In this document: positions 17,028 to 26,752 of the stretch, piece by piece | How the letters are laid out: the number at the start of each line of letters is the position of its first letter | How positions within the stretch are numbered: the stretch's first letter is position 1 | Origin: Flavobacterium fragile | GTDB lineage: Bacteria; Bacteroidota; Bacteroidia; Flavobacteriales; Flavobacteriaceae | NCBI RefSeq assembly: GCF_023634865.1 | Contig: NZ_JAMLJN010000004.1 | Span: 1 to 64,000, forward strand | Direction: 5' to 3' | Length of the DNA: 64,000 bases | Notes under the pieces: model-generated | What the model was told of the DNA's origin: nothing | The model's input: the letters and a program-made list of their open reading frames with translations, nothing else | Database searches by the model: none | Made by a program: the position numbers and the translations under genes

Positions 17028-17864
17028 TTACACTAAGTAAATCCCGTCTTCTTTGATTTCGATAAGTTTTTGTTTGTATAAATTTCCAACGGCTTTTTTG
17101 AAATTCTTTTTACTCATTTTCAAAACCGTTTTAATGTCTTCTGGATGTGAATTATCCGTTAAACGTAAGAAACCGCGATTCGCTTTTAATTCGTCTAAAA
17201 TTACTTGTGAAGAAGGTTCAATAGCCTCTACTCCTATTTTACGAAGTAAGACATCAATTTTACCATCAGGGCGAATGGTTTTGATGTACCCTTTTGTTTT
17301 CATTCCGGGTTTTACATCATCATATACTTCATTTTTATAGGCTAACCCTTTGTGTTTTTGATTGATGATACAATTGATTCCGCCTTCGGTAATATGAGAA
17401 ATTAAAATATCCACCTCTTCGTTGCGTTGTAACTCTAAATTTTCGTTACTCAAAAACTGATTGGTTTTACTCGAAGCTACTAAACGATTTGTTTTTTCAT
17501 CTAAAAACATATACACCAAATAACGTTTACCTTCTTCCATTGGACGCGCTTGTTCTTTAAACGGAACAAACAAATCTTTCTCTAATCCCCAATCTAAAAA
17601 AGCTCCGAATTTGTTGATGTAATTTACTTTTAAATGCGCAAATTCATTCAACTTGATATACGGTTTCAAAGTTGTTGCAACAGGGCGTTCTTCGTGATCT
17701 AAATACACAAAAACCGTTAAATTATCGCCAATAGTAAATTCTTTTGGCACATATTTATTTGGCAATAAAACATCATCTTCTTGTGTGTCTTCGCTTCCTA
17801 AAAACAAACCAACTTTAGTATCTCTAAGTATTTTTAACGTATTGAACTCTCCTATATGTAACAT
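17028..17864 (-). CDS. S1-domain RNA-binding protein, CvfB/YitL family
   Basis: A 278-residue protein with successive S1-like OB folds (about 1-60, 70-130 with VNYINKFGAFLDWGLEKDLF, and 145-210 with GMKTKGYIKTIRPDGKIDVL) and a C-terminal winged helix (about 215-278, KTVLKMSKKNFKKAVGNLYK). This is the plan of CvfB, an RNA-binding regulator of virulence factors in Staphylococcus. RNA binding is a safe inference; the targets are unknown. Confidence 0.87.
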   Translation of the reverse strand: MLHIGEFNTLKILRDTKVGLFLGSEDTQEDDVLLPNKYVPKEFTIGDNLTVFVYLDHEERPVATTLKPYIKLNEFAHLKVNYINKFGAFLDWGLEKDLFVPFKEQARPMEEGKRYLVYMFLDEKTNRLVASSKTNQFLSNENLELQRNEEVDILISHITEGGINCIINQKHKGLAYKNEVYDDVKPGMKTKGYIKTIRPDGKIDVLLRKIGVEAIEPSSQVILDELKANRGFLRLTDNSHPEDIKTVLKMSKKNFKKAVGNLYKQKLIEIKEDGIYLV

Positions 17865-17942
17865 AAATGATTTAAATAAAGTGCAAAGGTAATCATTTTA
17901 AAAATTAGAATTTAGAAATTAGAATTCCGAAATAATGAAAAC

Positions 17943-17974
17943 AAAAAAACCACAAATCAATCACTGACTTGTGG
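17943..17974 (-). terminator. Terminator of the porin gene
   Basis: CCACAA (17950-17955) pairs with TTGTGG (17969-17974); on the minus strand the hairpin ends in a run of seven T. It follows the stop at 17997. Confidence 0.8.
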
Positions 17975-17996
17975 CTTTGTGCTATATGTCTAAAAC

Positions 17997-19214
17997 TTAG
18001 ATTCCGATTTCTAATTGAAAACGAACGTACCAATTTTGTTTATTACTTCCGTCTAAATAATTCAAATCGCTTAACGTAACTTCTCCTTGTAATTTGAAAG
18101 CATGTTCCCAAAGATACTTTGTAAGACCTAACGAGTATTGTTTGGAATCTGGTGTTAATGCTTTAATATCGTCATGCATATTTTGAGTTGAAAAACGACC
18201 AATAATTTCGTAATTCGTTGGGAAAACATAACTCAATTGATAGTCCATTCCATTTCCAACAGGAACATAATTGAATTCTGTTATATCTTCTGGATTAAAA
18301 GCAATTGGATCTTTAGCTGAACGCGACATATAACTCGACATAAAAGCCCATCCATTATATTTGAACATTGCATCTAATAATACCGATTTCATTGTTTTTT
18401 GTTCAAATAAATCGCCACCTAATTGTCCTTGAGTTCTTCTAGCTCTGTTATTTTGGTGAAATGCCCCTGACAATAATAATCTTGGTTTTTCCTCACGGGC
18501 AACATCTCCTTCAAAATTGGTACCATCTTTTTTAAACGATCCAAAAGGCATTAATTCTAATTTTCCCGTCAATGCCACTCCGTCATCAGCAGATTTTGTC
18601 CAGTTTCTTCCTTCTCCTGTTGAAACAGCCGTTTTTACATTGTATGAAAATTTATCTGTATTTTCATTCAAATAATAGGCTTGAAAACCAAAATCACGAT
18701 CAATAGTAAAACGTGCATTATTGATACTTCTGTCGGTTAACTGTAAAGCTCCTGATGAATTGACACGTTGACGGTTTCCTGGTAATTTGGTTTGACCAAA
18801 AAGAAAACTCCAATGTTTATTTGGTCGATAAAAAATAGCAGCATCTCTAATGATATTAATATTTTCACCATCATGAACCTCCCCAACATCCCCAGGAGCA
18901 AAAGACAACTGGATTACATATAAAATGTGTGGGTTTCCAACATATCCATCAAATCTCAAACGTAAACGTCTAATTTCTCCAGAATAAGTAGGATCTTCTC
19001 CTTCATTTTCAAAATAAGTCACCCTATTTTGCATTCTAAAACGAATATTCAATTGAAATAAACTATCAGGTGATGTCATTCCTAATCCTTTTCCATAACT
19101 GTAATATGGCAAGGCAGCCAACTTTACATCGTTGTCTTTTGAGGGTTCTTTTACGTCCTGTGCAAAAGTAAAGGTGCTGATTACAAGTAATAAAAATGTA
19201 ATTAATTTTTTCAT
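17997..19214 (-). CDS. Phosphate-selective porin O/P-like outer-membrane protein
   Basis: A 405-residue protein with a signal peptide (MKKLITFLLLVISTFTFAQ). The barrel starts near RFRMQNRVTYFENEG and shows RLRLRFDGYVGNPHILYVIQ and FFGQTKLPGNRQRV-type sequence (here FLFGQTKLPGNRQRVNSSG), typical of OprP/OprO-family porins. It ends WYVRFQLEIGI with alternating strand residues. It probably forms an anion-selective pore; the solute cannot be fixed. It is a single gene with its own terminator, divergent from prmA. Confidence 0.87.
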   Translation of the reverse strand: MKKLITFLLLVISTFTFAQDVKEPSKDNDVKLAALPYYSYGKGLGMTSPDSLFQLNIRFRMQNRVTYFENEGEDPTYSGEIRRLRLRFDGYVGNPHILYVIQLSFAPGDVGEVHDGENINIIRDAAIFYRPNKHWSFLFGQTKLPGNRQRVNSSGALQLTDRSINNARFTIDRDFGFQAYYLNENTDKFSYNVKTAVSTGEGRNWTKSADDGVALTGKLELMPFGSFKKDGTNFEGDVAREEKPRLLLSGAFHQNNRARRTQGQLGGDLFEQKTMKSVLLDAMFKYNGWAFMSSYMSRSAKDPIAFNPEDITEFNYVPVGNGMDYQLSYVFPTNYEIIGRFSTQNMHDDIKALTPDSKQYSLGLTKYLWEHAFKLQGEVTLSDLNYLDGSNKQNWYVRFQLEIGI

Positions 19215-19269
19215 TTGTTATGTTGTTGTTTATTTTATACAAAATTAATATTAAATATCAACTAAACAC

Positions 19270-19277
19270 TACCTTTG
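19270..19277 (+). promoter_or_regulatory. -7 box of the prmA promoter
   Basis: TACCTTTG fits the Bacteroidetes TAnnTTTG -7 element, 17 nt before the prmA ATG. No clear TTTG -33 box is seen, so the call rests on the -7 box and position. Confidence 0.5.
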
Positions 19278-19294
19278 CAAAAAATTAAAGAATT

Positions 19295-20128
19295 ATGTCA
19301 AACATATACATAGGATATCATTTTACAGTTCATCCTTTAGAAATAGGAAGTGAAATTCTGATTGCGGAATTAGGTGAAAAAGCTTTTGAAAGTTTTATTG
19401 AAACTGAAACCGGAATCTCTGCTTTTGTACAAAAGGATTTATGGGATGAAACCATTTTAGATGACATTCAAATTTTGAGTAATCCAGAATTTAAAATCGA
19501 GTATACTTTCGAAGAAATTGAACAGGTTAATTGGAACGAAGAATGGGAGAAAAACTTCGAGCCTATTGATGTAGACGGAAAATGTCACGTACGAGCACCA
19601 TTTCATGAAAAAACAAATGCTGAATACGACATCGTAATCGAACCTAAAATGAGTTTTGGAACAGGACATCATGAAACGACGCACATGATGATTCAACATT
19701 TATTAGAAACAGATTTAGTAGGCAAGAAAACTTTAGATATGGGATGTGGAACTGCCATTTTAGCTATTTTAGCCGAAATGAAAGGTGCACAACCTATCGA
19801 TGCTATTGATATTGATAATTGGTGTTATTTAAACTCGATTGAAAATGCAGAACGCAATAATTGTAAACATATTTCGGTTTATGAAGGAGATGCTTCTTTA
19901 TTAATAGGTAAAAAATATGATGTGATTATTGCAAACATCAACCGTAACATACTTTTAAATGATATGCAACAGTATGTAGCTTGTTTAAACGAAAACGGAA
20001 TTTTATTTTTAAGTGGATTCTATACGGAAGATATTCCTGTAATTTCAGAAAGCTGTACTTCGAAAGGATTAACGTATGTAAAACAATTTGAAAGAAACAA
20101 TTGGGTGGCATTGAAGTTTATAAAATAG
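19295..20128 (+). CDS. prmA: Ribosomal protein L11 methyltransferase
   Basis: A 277-residue SAM-dependent methyltransferase. The hallmark MSFGTGHHETTHMM is followed by LDMGCGTAILAILAEMKGA (SAM site), AIDIDNW and VIIANINRNILLND (post-I NxNxxxL region). PrmA tri-methylates lysines and the N-terminus of L11. The N-terminal substrate domain (1-100) is shorter than in E. coli, as usual in Bacteroidota. It is followed by clpS at 58 bp on the same strand. Confidence 0.95.
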   Translation: MSNIYIGYHFTVHPLEIGSEILIAELGEKAFESFIETETGISAFVQKDLWDETILDDIQILSNPEFKIEYTFEEIEQVNWNEEWEKNFEPIDVDGKCHVRAPFHEKTNAEYDIVIEPKMSFGTGHHETTHMMIQHLLETDLVGKKTLDMGCGTAILAILAEMKGAQPIDAIDIDNWCYLNSIENAERNNCKHISVYEGDASLLIGKKYDVIIANINRNILLNDMQQYVACLNENGILFLSGFYTEDIPVISESCTSKGLTYVKQFERNNWVALKFIK

Positions 20129-20186
20129 TATTTTGAATTTTATAAATTAAATTCTAAATTTGTTATTCAACTGATAATAGATGATT

Positions 20187-20462
20187 ATGAGTACAATAGA
20201 AAAAGTTAAAGAAGAAATTGTAGTTGAAGAAGCTATTGATTTAAATCATGAAATTGTATTACACAATGATGATGTTAATACTTTTGATCATGTAATTGAT
20301 ACTTTAATACGAGTATGCAATCATGATGATTTACAAGCAGAGCAATGTGCTATTCTAGTACATTATAAAGGAAAATGTACCGTTAAAACAGGTTCTCTAG
20401 AAGAGTTAAAACCTCAATGTTCTGCTTTATTAGATGCAGGCTTAAGTGCTGAAATTATATAA
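20187..20462 (+). CDS. clpS: ClpS, adaptor of the ClpAP/ClpCP protease
   Basis: A 91-residue adaptor that delivers N-degron substrates to Clp ATPases. The substrate pocket region IVLHNDDVNTFDHVIDTLIR is intact, followed by HDDLQAEQCAILVHYKGKC. The start at 20187 (MSTIEKVKEE) is taken rather than ATG 20181, two codons upstream; either is possible. It shares a bidirectional terminator with sucD. Confidence 0.93.
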   Translation: MSTIEKVKEEIVVEEAIDLNHEIVLHNDDVNTFDHVIDTLIRVCNHDDLQAEQCAILVHYKGKCTVKTGSLEELKPQCSALLDAGLSAEII

Positions 20463-20491
20463 AAAAGTCCCGATTAAATCGGGACTTTTTA
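20461..20491. terminator. Bidirectional terminator between clpS and sucD
   Basis: GTCCCGAT (20467-20474), a TAA loop and ATCGGGAC (20478-20485) are flanked by A-run and T-run, so the hairpin works on both strands. It sits exactly between two convergent genes. Confidence 0.92.
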
Positions 20492-20510
20492 TTTTATATG
20501 GTTTTGAGGA

Positions 20511-21383
20511 TTACCCTAAAACTTCTTTTACTTTTTTACCAATTTCAGCTGGAGAATCTACCACGTGAATTCCGTTTTCTCTCATGATACGTTTTTTAGC
20601 TTCTGCTGTATCATCAGCACCACCAACGATTGCACCTGCGTGACCCATTGTTCTTCCTTTTGGAGCTGTTTCACCTGCGATGAATCCAACAACAGGTTTA
20701 CGGTTTCCGTCAGCTTTAATCCAACGAGCAGCGTCAGCTTCTAATTGACCTCCGATTTCACCAATCATAATGATGATTTCAGTTTCTGGGTCATTCATTA
20801 ATAATTCAACAGCTTCTTTAGTTGTAGTTCCAATAATTGGGTCACCACCAATTCCAATAGCTGTAGTAATTCCTAAACCTTGTTTTACTACTTGGTCAGC
20901 AGCTTCGTATGTTAAAGTACCTGATTTAGATACGATACCAACAGTTCCTTTTTTGAAAACGAAACCAGGCATAATACCAACTTTAGCTTCTTCTGGTGTA
21001 ATAACACCAGGACAGTTAGGACCAACTAAACGGCAATCTTTTCCTTTGATGTAATCGTACGCTTTAATCATATCTGCTACCGGAATACCTTCAGTAATAC
21101 AAATAATTACTTTAATTCCAGCTTCAGCAGCTTCCATAATTGCATCAGCAGCAAATGCTGGCGGAACGAAGATGATAGAAGTATCAGCACCCGCTTTCAC
21201 AACTGCATCTTTAACAGTATTAAAAACAGGTCTATCTAAGTGCATAGTTCCTCCTTTTCCTGGAGTTACACCACCCACAACATTTGTTCCGTACTCGATC
21301 ATTTGAGAAGCATGGAAAGTTCCTTCGCTACCTGTAAATCCTTGTACAATTATTTTTGAATTTTTATTTACTAAAACGCTCAT
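20511..21383 (-). CDS. sucD: Succinate--CoA ligase, alpha subunit
   Basis: This 290-residue subunit forms succinyl phosphate and CoA with SucC in the TCA cycle. Visible motifs: [15 protein letters not shown] (CoA-binding Rossmann start), [45 protein letters not shown] and [11 protein letters not shown] with the phosphohistidine. sucC is not in the window; separate sucC and sucD loci are normal in Flavobacteriia. It lies last in the lipid A gene run. Confidence 0.97.
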   Translation of the reverse strand: MSVLVNKNSKIIVQGFTGSEGTFHASQMIEYGTNVVGGVTPGKGGTMHLDRPVFNTVKDAVVKAGADTSIIFVPPAFAADAIMEAAEAGIKVIICITEGIPVADMIKAYDYIKGKDCRLVGPNCPGVITPEEAKVGIMPGFVFKKGTVGIVSKSGTLTYEAADQVVKQGLGITTAIGIGGDPIIGTTTKEAVELLMNDPETEIIIMIGEIGGQLEADAARWIKADGNRKPVVGFIAGETAPKGRTMGHAGAIVGGADDTAEAKKRIMRENGIHVVDSPAEIGKKVKEVLG

Positions 21384-21467
21384 GATATATGAATTAAATT
21401 GTGTTTAAAAATGTAATGCAAAAGTATGTTTTTTACCAAATAATTACCTCTTTTTTATGTTATTTTT

Positions 21468-21830
21468 TTAATTAGGTTTGCTAATTTGATATCCTTTTTT
21501 GATTTTATTATCTTCAAATTCCCAAATGGCCACTACTTTTGCAATTTGAACAAACTCTCTTGGATTTTCAATTGTGGTTACTTTATGATTGTATTTTACC
21601 ACAATTTGATTATTTTCTTCAATAAAATGTGAGATTTCCATGAAAGAATCAACGTAATTTTGTTTTAATTCGTTTGCCAAATTAACGATATCTTCCTTAG
21701 TCATGGAGTCATTTCCATGGGAACTATCCCAAACCAATACAAAATCATCATGCAAAATTTCATTTAAAAAAGTGTCATTTCGCACACCATCTTCTTTATA
21801 CAAAAATTCAATTATCTCTCTATTTGTCAT
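21468..21830 (-). CDS. SnoaL/NTF2-like protein
   Basis: A 120-residue protein with the cone-shaped SnoaL/NTF2 pattern: an N-terminal helix ([14 protein letters not shown]), [28 protein letters not shown] and antiparallel strands ending in [12 protein letters not shown] and [17 protein letters not shown]. These folds bind small molecules or act as enzymes; none can be assigned. It overlaps the upstream LpxD-like gene by 11 bp and is co-transcribed with it. Confidence 0.75.
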   Translation of the reverse strand: MTNREIIEFLYKEDGVRNDTFLNEILHDDFVLVWDSSHGNDSMTKEDIVNLANELKQNYVDSFMEISHFIEENNQIVVKYNHKVTTIENPREFVQIAKVVAIWEFEDNKIKKGYQISKPN

Positions 21831-22761
21831 TTTGCTTTAATTTTTCTATGATTTCTGGAATTCGTTTTACATTAGCTAATTGTTTTAATTTCTCACGAGA
21901 TTCTTCAATAGGAGTACCAAAATAAGTTTTGCCGCCTTCGATGGATTTCGTCACACCAGTTTGTCCCAAAACAACAGCTTTTGAACCTATGATTATACCA
22001 CTTGTAGTACCAACCTGCCCCCATAGCGTAACCTCATCTTCAATAACTACACAACCGGCGATTCCTGTTTGTGAGGCTATCAAACATTTTTTTCCAATCA
22101 CTGTATCATGGCCTACATGCACTTGATTGTCAATTTTAGTTCCAGATCCGATAGTGGTATCACCAGTTACTCCTTTGTCAATAGTGCATAATGCTCCGAT
22201 TCCTACATTATCTTCAATCACCACTCGCCCACCCGACAATAATTGATCAAAACCTTCTGGACGTTTTTTGTAATAAAAAGCATCTGCACCAAGTATAGTT
22301 CCGGCATGAATCATTACGTTATCACCAATAATGGTATTGTCATAAATTGTAACATTAGCGTGAATCAAGCAGTTTTTACCAATTTGCACATTATGTCCGA
22401 TGAAGCAATTAGGTTGAATAATCGTTCCTTCTCCTATTGTGGCCGAATCAGATATGGTTATTTGCGAAGGATGAAAAGGTCTGAAATATTTTGTAAGTTT
22501 ATTAAAATCTCTAAAAGGATCATCAGAAATCAATAACGCTTTTCCTTCTGGACATTCCACTTCTTTGTTAATTAAAACAATAGTAGCTGCCGATTGAAGT
22601 GCTTTATCGTAATATTTTGGATGATCAACAAATACAATATCTCCGGGTTCTACCACATGAATTTCATTCATACCGTGAACTGGAAAATCGGCATCACCCA
22701 CAAAATTACAATTGATAATTTGGGCAATATCTTTTAGAGGATAAACTTTTGGAAATTTCAT
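21820..22761 (-). CDS. LpxD-like UDP-3-O-acylglucosamine N-acyltransferase paralogue
   Basis: A 313-residue left-handed beta-helix protein made of hexapeptide repeats (about 100-270; for example [20 protein letters not shown] and [20 protein letters not shown]). The N-terminal domain ([20 protein letters not shown]) is of LpxD type, and the catalytic-type histidine is in HVGHDTVIG. It is shorter than the true lpxD at 25664 (337 residues) in the same gene run. Such second LpxD-like proteins follow efp in Flavobacteriia; the acceptor may be lipid A or another sugar nucleotide. Confidence 0.82.
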   Translation of the reverse strand: MKFPKVYPLKDIAQIINCNFVGDADFPVHGMNEIHVVEPGDIVFVDHPKYYDKALQSAATIVLINKEVECPEGKALLISDDPFRDFNKLTKYFRPFHPSQITISDSATIGEGTIIQPNCFIGHNVQIGKNCLIHANVTIYDNTIIGDNVMIHAGTILGADAFYYKKRPEGFDQLLSGGRVVIEDNVGIGALCTIDKGVTGDTTIGSGTKIDNQVHVGHDTVIGKKCLIASQTGIAGCVVIEDEVTLWGQVGTTSGIIIGSKAVVLGQTGVTKSIEGGKTYFGTPIEESREKLKQLANVKRIPEIIEKLKQNDK

Positions 22762-22860
22762 TAAAAAGTGATTAGTGAATAGTAATTAGTGATTAGCAAA
22801 ATATAAAAGAGTAATTAGTTTTTGGTTATTTACTAATTACTCTTTACTTTTTACTATCAA

Positions 22861-23427
22861 TTATTCTTTTACTCTTTCCATATAGTTTCCAGTTGCTGTA
22901 TCAATTTTGATTTTATCTCCTTCATTGATAAACAACGGAACGTTTACAGTAGCTCCTGTTTCTACAGTTGCTGGTTTTGTAGCATTTGTAGCTGTATTTC
23001 CTTTAACTCCTGGCTCAGCATAAGTCACTTCTAAAATAATAGAAGCTGGCATATCAACTGATAAAGGCACTTCAGTTTCAGCATTGATTTGAATCATTAC
23101 GTTTGTTCCTTCTTTTAATAAATCGGGAGCATCTAATACTTTTTTGTCTAACGTAATTTGTTCAAAAGATTCGTTGTTCATGAAGTGAAACTGATCTCCT
23201 TCAGCATATAAATATTGGAAAGTATGCGTTTCTACACGAACTTCTTCAATTTTATGCCCTGCTGAAAACGTATTATCTAAAACTTTACCATTTGTCAATG
23301 ATTTTAATTTAGTTCTTACGAAAGCTGGACCTTTTCCAGGTTTAACATGTAAAAACTCAATGATTTTGTAAATATCATTGTTATACTTAATACATAATCC
23401 GTTTCTAATATCTGCAGTTGTTGCCAT
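22861..23427 (-). CDS. efp: Elongation factor P
   Basis: A 188-residue protein with the three beta-barrel domains of EF-P. The tip residue is Lys34, in HVKPGKGPAFVRTKLKSL; further motifs are GHKIEEVRVETHTFQYLYAE and VTYAEPGVKGNTATNATKPA. EF-P relieves ribosome stalling at polyproline. It sits inside the lipid A operon between lpxA and the LpxD-like gene, which is a conserved order in Flavobacteriia. Confidence 0.97.
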   Translation of the reverse strand: MATTADIRNGLCIKYNNDIYKIIEFLHVKPGKGPAFVRTKLKSLTNGKVLDNTFSAGHKIEEVRVETHTFQYLYAEGDQFHFMNNESFEQITLDKKVLDAPDLLKEGTNVMIQINAETEVPLSVDMPASIILEVTYAEPGVKGNTATNATKPATVETGATVNVPLFINEGDKIKIDTATGNYMERVKE

Positions 23428-23462
23428 TGTAATTATTTATGTTTATTAACTATTTTTAAATT

Positions 23463-24248
23463 TTAAATTGAACTTGTATATCCCTTCATAATTCCTCGAG
23501 AAGAATTTCGTATGAAATCTAAAATCTCATCTCTTTCTGGTGTAGCTTCCATTTCAGCTTCAATGATACTAACCGCTTGAGAAGTATTGTAGTTTTTTTG
23601 ATATAAAATTCGGTAAATATCCTGAATTTCTCTGATTTTTTCAGTTGAGAAACCTCTTCTTCTTAATCCTACTGAGTTGATTCCCACGTAAGAAAGTGGT
23701 TCTTTTGCTGCTTTGGTATAAGGAGGAACATCTTTACGTACTAATGAACCACCAGAAATCATAGCATGATCTCCAATAGAGATAAATTGATGAACTGCAG
23801 CTAAACCTCCAATGATGGCAAAATTTCCAACAGTAACATGTCCTGCTAAAGCCACACCATTAACAATAATAGCATTATCACCAATATGACAATCATGTGC
23901 TATGTGCGCAGTTGCCATAATCAAACAATTTTTACCAATTACAGTCTGACCTGAGGCTACAGTTCCTCTATTAATAGTTACACATTCTCTTATGGTAGTA
24001 TTATCTCCAATGACTGCTAATGAATCTTCTCCACCAAATTTTAAATCTTGTGGTACTGCAGAAATTACGGCACCAGGGAATATATTACAATTTTTACCTA
24101 TTCGAGCACCTTCCATAATGGTTACATTTGAACCAATCCAAGTTCCCTCACCTATTTCAACATTGTTATGAATAGTAGTAAATGGATCGATTACTACGTT
24201 TCTTGCTATTTTGGCACCGGGGTGCACATAAGCTAATGGTTGATTCAT
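23463..24248 (-). CDS. lpxA: UDP-N-acetylglucosamine acyltransferase
   Basis: A 261-residue hexapeptide-repeat acyltransferase that starts lipid A synthesis. The repeats cover about 1-190, with the catalytic His in TAHIAHDCHIG and the substrate loop in ISAVPQDLKFGGED. The C-terminal helical domain has SVGLRRRGFSTEKIREIQDI, typical of LpxA. It lies 5 bp from lpxC-fabZ. Confidence 0.96.
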   Translation of the reverse strand: MNQPLAYVHPGAKIARNVVIDPFTTIHNNVEIGEGTWIGSNVTIMEGARIGKNCNIFPGAVISAVPQDLKFGGEDSLAVIGDNTTIRECVTINRGTVASGQTVIGKNCLIMATAHIAHDCHIGDNAIIVNGVALAGHVTVGNFAIIGGLAAVHQFISIGDHAMISGGSLVRKDVPPYTKAAKEPLSYVGINSVGLRRRGFSTEKIREIQDIYRILYQKNYNTSQAVSIIEAEMEATPERDEILDFIRNSSRGIMKGYTSSI

Positions 24249-24253
24249 ATATT

Positions 24254-25642
24254 TTATTTTACTTTAACTATTTGTGCCATTAATTCGGCTTCTGAAACTA
24301 ATTTCCCATTTGCGTATGCATAAGCTTGCATATGACAAATTCCTCTTCTAATCGGTGATAACAAATCACATTTAAAGAATAAGGTATCCCCTGGTAAAAC
24401 TTTATTTTTGAACTTAACGTTATCAATTTTCATAAAATAAGTCAAGTAATTTTCTGGATCAGGAACTGAACTTAAAATTAAAATTCCTCCTGTTTGTGCC
24501 ATTGCTTCAATTTGTAAAACTCCGGGCATTACAGGTGCCCCAGGGAAATGCCCAACAAAGAAATCTTCATTCATTGTTACATTTTTCAAACCCACCACAT
24601 GTGTATCGGTTAATTCTAAAATTTTATCAACTAATAAGAATGGTGGACGATGAGGTAACAAATTCATAATCCCATGAATATCTAAAACTGGCTCTTTATT
24701 TATATCATATTGAGGAACGTTATTTCGTTCTTCTGTTTTAATAATTTTTGCCATTTTTTTTGCAAACTGTGTGTTTACATAATGACCTGGTTTATTTGCG
24801 ATAACCTTACCCTGAATTCGAGTTCCAATTAAGGATAAATCTCCTACTACATCTAATAACTTATGACGAGCCGCTTCATTAGGAAAGTGTAGGGTTAAGT
24901 TGTCAAGAATTCCGTTAGGTTTAACCGAAATTGAATCTTTATTAAAAGCTTTTTTTAAATTTTCCATTGTTTCAGAAGATATTTCTTTATCTACATAAAC
25001 AATAGCATTATTCAAATCTCCTCCTTTGATCAAACCATTATTCAACAAAGCTTCTAACTCGTGTAAAAAACTAAATGTTCTACAATCAGCAACTTCCGAT
25101 TTAAAATCTTTAATTCCTTTCATCGTTGCATTTTGAGTCCCTAAAACTTTGGTACCAAAATCTACCATTGCAGTTACACAATATTCTTCAGAGGGAATAA
25201 CTGTAATTTCGCTTCCTGTAGCTTCATCTAAGTAAGAAATAACTTCTTTAACTACATAAATTTTTCGTTCAGCTTCTTGTTCAACTACGCCTGCTTTTTC
25301 AATAGCTTCTACAAAATATTTTGAAGAACCATCCATTATAGGAAGCTCAGAAGCATTTAATTCAATAATTATATTATCTAAATCACAACCTACAACAGCC
25401 GCCAAAACATGTTCGGGTGTTTGAATCATGACACCTCTCTTTTCCAAATTAGTGCCACGTTGTGTATTCACTACATAATTAGCATCAGCTTCAATAATGG
25501 GCTGTCCCTCTAAATCAACTCTAACAAATGTGTATCCATTATTAACAGGAGCTGGTTTAAAAGTCATTGTAACTTCTTGCCCTGTATGAAGGCCAACCCC
25601 TTGTAAAGAAATTTCGTTAGCGATGGTTTTTTGTTTAACCAT
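24254..25642 (-). CDS. lpxC-fabZ: Bifunctional LpxC deacetylase / FabZ dehydratase
   Basis: A 462-residue natural fusion found across Bacteroidota. Residues 1-310 are LpxC, the zinc enzyme that deacetylates UDP-3-O-acyl-GlcNAc (GVGLHTGQEVTMTFKP, TPEHVLAAVVG with a zinc His, MDGSSKYFVEAIE, and AARHKLLDVVGDLSLIG with zinc His and Asp). Residues 320-462 are FabZ, the 3-hydroxyacyl-ACP dehydratase (LLPHRPPFLLVDKI with catalytic His, and GHFPGAPVMPGVLQIEAMAQ with catalytic Glu). The fusion couples lipid A and fatty acid synthesis, which compete for the same acyl-ACP. Confidence 0.97.
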   Translation of the reverse strand: MVKQKTIANEISLQGVGLHTGQEVTMTFKPAPVNNGYTFVRVDLEGQPIIEADANYVVNTQRGTNLEKRGVMIQTPEHVLAAVVGCDLDNIIIELNASELPIMDGSSKYFVEAIEKAGVVEQEAERKIYVVKEVISYLDEATGSEITVIPSEEYCVTAMVDFGTKVLGTQNATMKGIKDFKSEVADCRTFSFLHELEALLNNGLIKGGDLNNAIVYVDKEISSETMENLKKAFNKDSISVKPNGILDNLTLHFPNEAARHKLLDVVGDLSLIGTRIQGKVIANKPGHYVNTQFAKKMAKIIKTEERNNVPQYDINKEPVLDIHGIMNLLPHRPPFLLVDKILELTDTHVVGLKNVTMNEDFFVGHFPGAPVMPGVLQIEAMAQTGGILILSSVPDPENYLTYFMKIDNVKFKNKVLPGDTLFFKCDLLSPIRRGICHMQAYAYANGKLVSEAELMAQIVKVK

Positions 25643-25663
25643 GGTTATAAATTTATTTTTGAA

Positions 25664-26677
25664 TTATTGTTTTTTTAAATTTTCGATATCCGCAACAATT
25701 TTAGGTAAGTTTTTGAAATGAACAAATGATTTCGCAAAATCACCATAGTTAAATGCTGGTGTACCTTGAACTACTTCTCCGTCAGCTAAACTTTTTCCTA
25801 TTCCAGATTGTGCTTGTATTTTCACATTATTTCCAATGGTAATATGTCCTACAATTCCCACTTGACCACCAATCATACAATTTTTTCCAATTTTAGTAGA
25901 ACCCGCTATTCCAGTTTGTGAAGCAATAACAGTGTTTTCTCCTATTTCAACGTTATGAGCAACCTGGATATGATTATCTAATTTTACTCCATTTCTAATG
26001 ATTGTTGAACCAAGAGTTGCTCTGTCGATAGTAGAACAAGCACCAATTTCAACATTATCTTCAATGATTACATTGCCAATTTGAGGAACTTTTTTATAAG
26101 TACCATCTTCTTGAGGAGCAAATCCAAATCCGTCAGAACCAATTATAGTTCCAGAATGTATGGTACAATTGTTTCCTATTACTGTTTCAGAATATATTCT
26201 TACACCGGCAAAAAACACACAATTGTTACCTATAACAACGTTATCACCAATAAAACTGTTTGGATAAATTTTTACATTTTTACCAATTTTTACATTTTTA
26301 CCAATGTAACAAAAACTGCCCAAATATAAATCAGATCCGTAAGTGACATCTTCCGAAATAACAGAAGGATGTTCAATTCCAGATTTCATCAATTTTACTT
26401 GGTTATAATATTCTAATAACTGAGAGAAAGCTTTATAAGCATCTTCAACTTTTATTAAAGTAGTTGATATTTCTTGTTCAGGCTCAAAAGTATTATTAAC
26501 AATAGTAACCGATGCTTGAGTAGAATAAATATGATTGATATATTTAGGATTAGCAAGAAATGTTAAAGAACCTTCTGTACCTTCTTCGATTTTAGCTAAT
26601 TTATAAACTTCCACTTCTGGATTGCCTACTACTTCGCCTTGTAAAATTCCTGCTATTTGAGCTGCTGTAAACTTCAT
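25664..26677 (-). CDS. lpxD: UDP-3-O-(3-hydroxyacyl)glucosamine N-acyltransferase
   Basis: A 337-residue enzyme of the third lipid A step. The N-terminal uridine-binding domain ([20 protein letters not shown]) is followed by about ten hexapeptide coils (100-310), with [20 protein letters not shown] and the catalytic His in [12 protein letters not shown]. It is the first gene of the lipid A run. TATTTTTG on the minus strand (26734-26727) could be its -7 box. Confidence 0.96.
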   Translation of the reverse strand: MKFTAAQIAGILQGEVVGNPEVEVYKLAKIEEGTEGSLTFLANPKYINHIYSTQASVTIVNNTFEPEQEISTTLIKVEDAYKAFSQLLEYYNQVKLMKSGIEHPSVISEDVTYGSDLYLGSFCYIGKNVKIGKNVKIYPNSFIGDNVVIGNNCVFFAGVRIYSETVIGNNCTIHSGTIIGSDGFGFAPQEDGTYKKVPQIGNVIIEDNVEIGACSTIDRATLGSTIIRNGVKLDNHIQVAHNVEIGENTVIASQTGIAGSTKIGKNCMIGGQVGIVGHITIGNNVKIQAQSGIGKSLADGEVVQGTPAFNYGDFAKSFVHFKNLPKIVADIENLKKQ

Positions 26678-26752
26678 TAAATTAATTTATAAGGTTTTAA
26701 AACCGCATGAAACCACTTCATCTTGGCAAAAATATAAAATTTAATTAAAATG

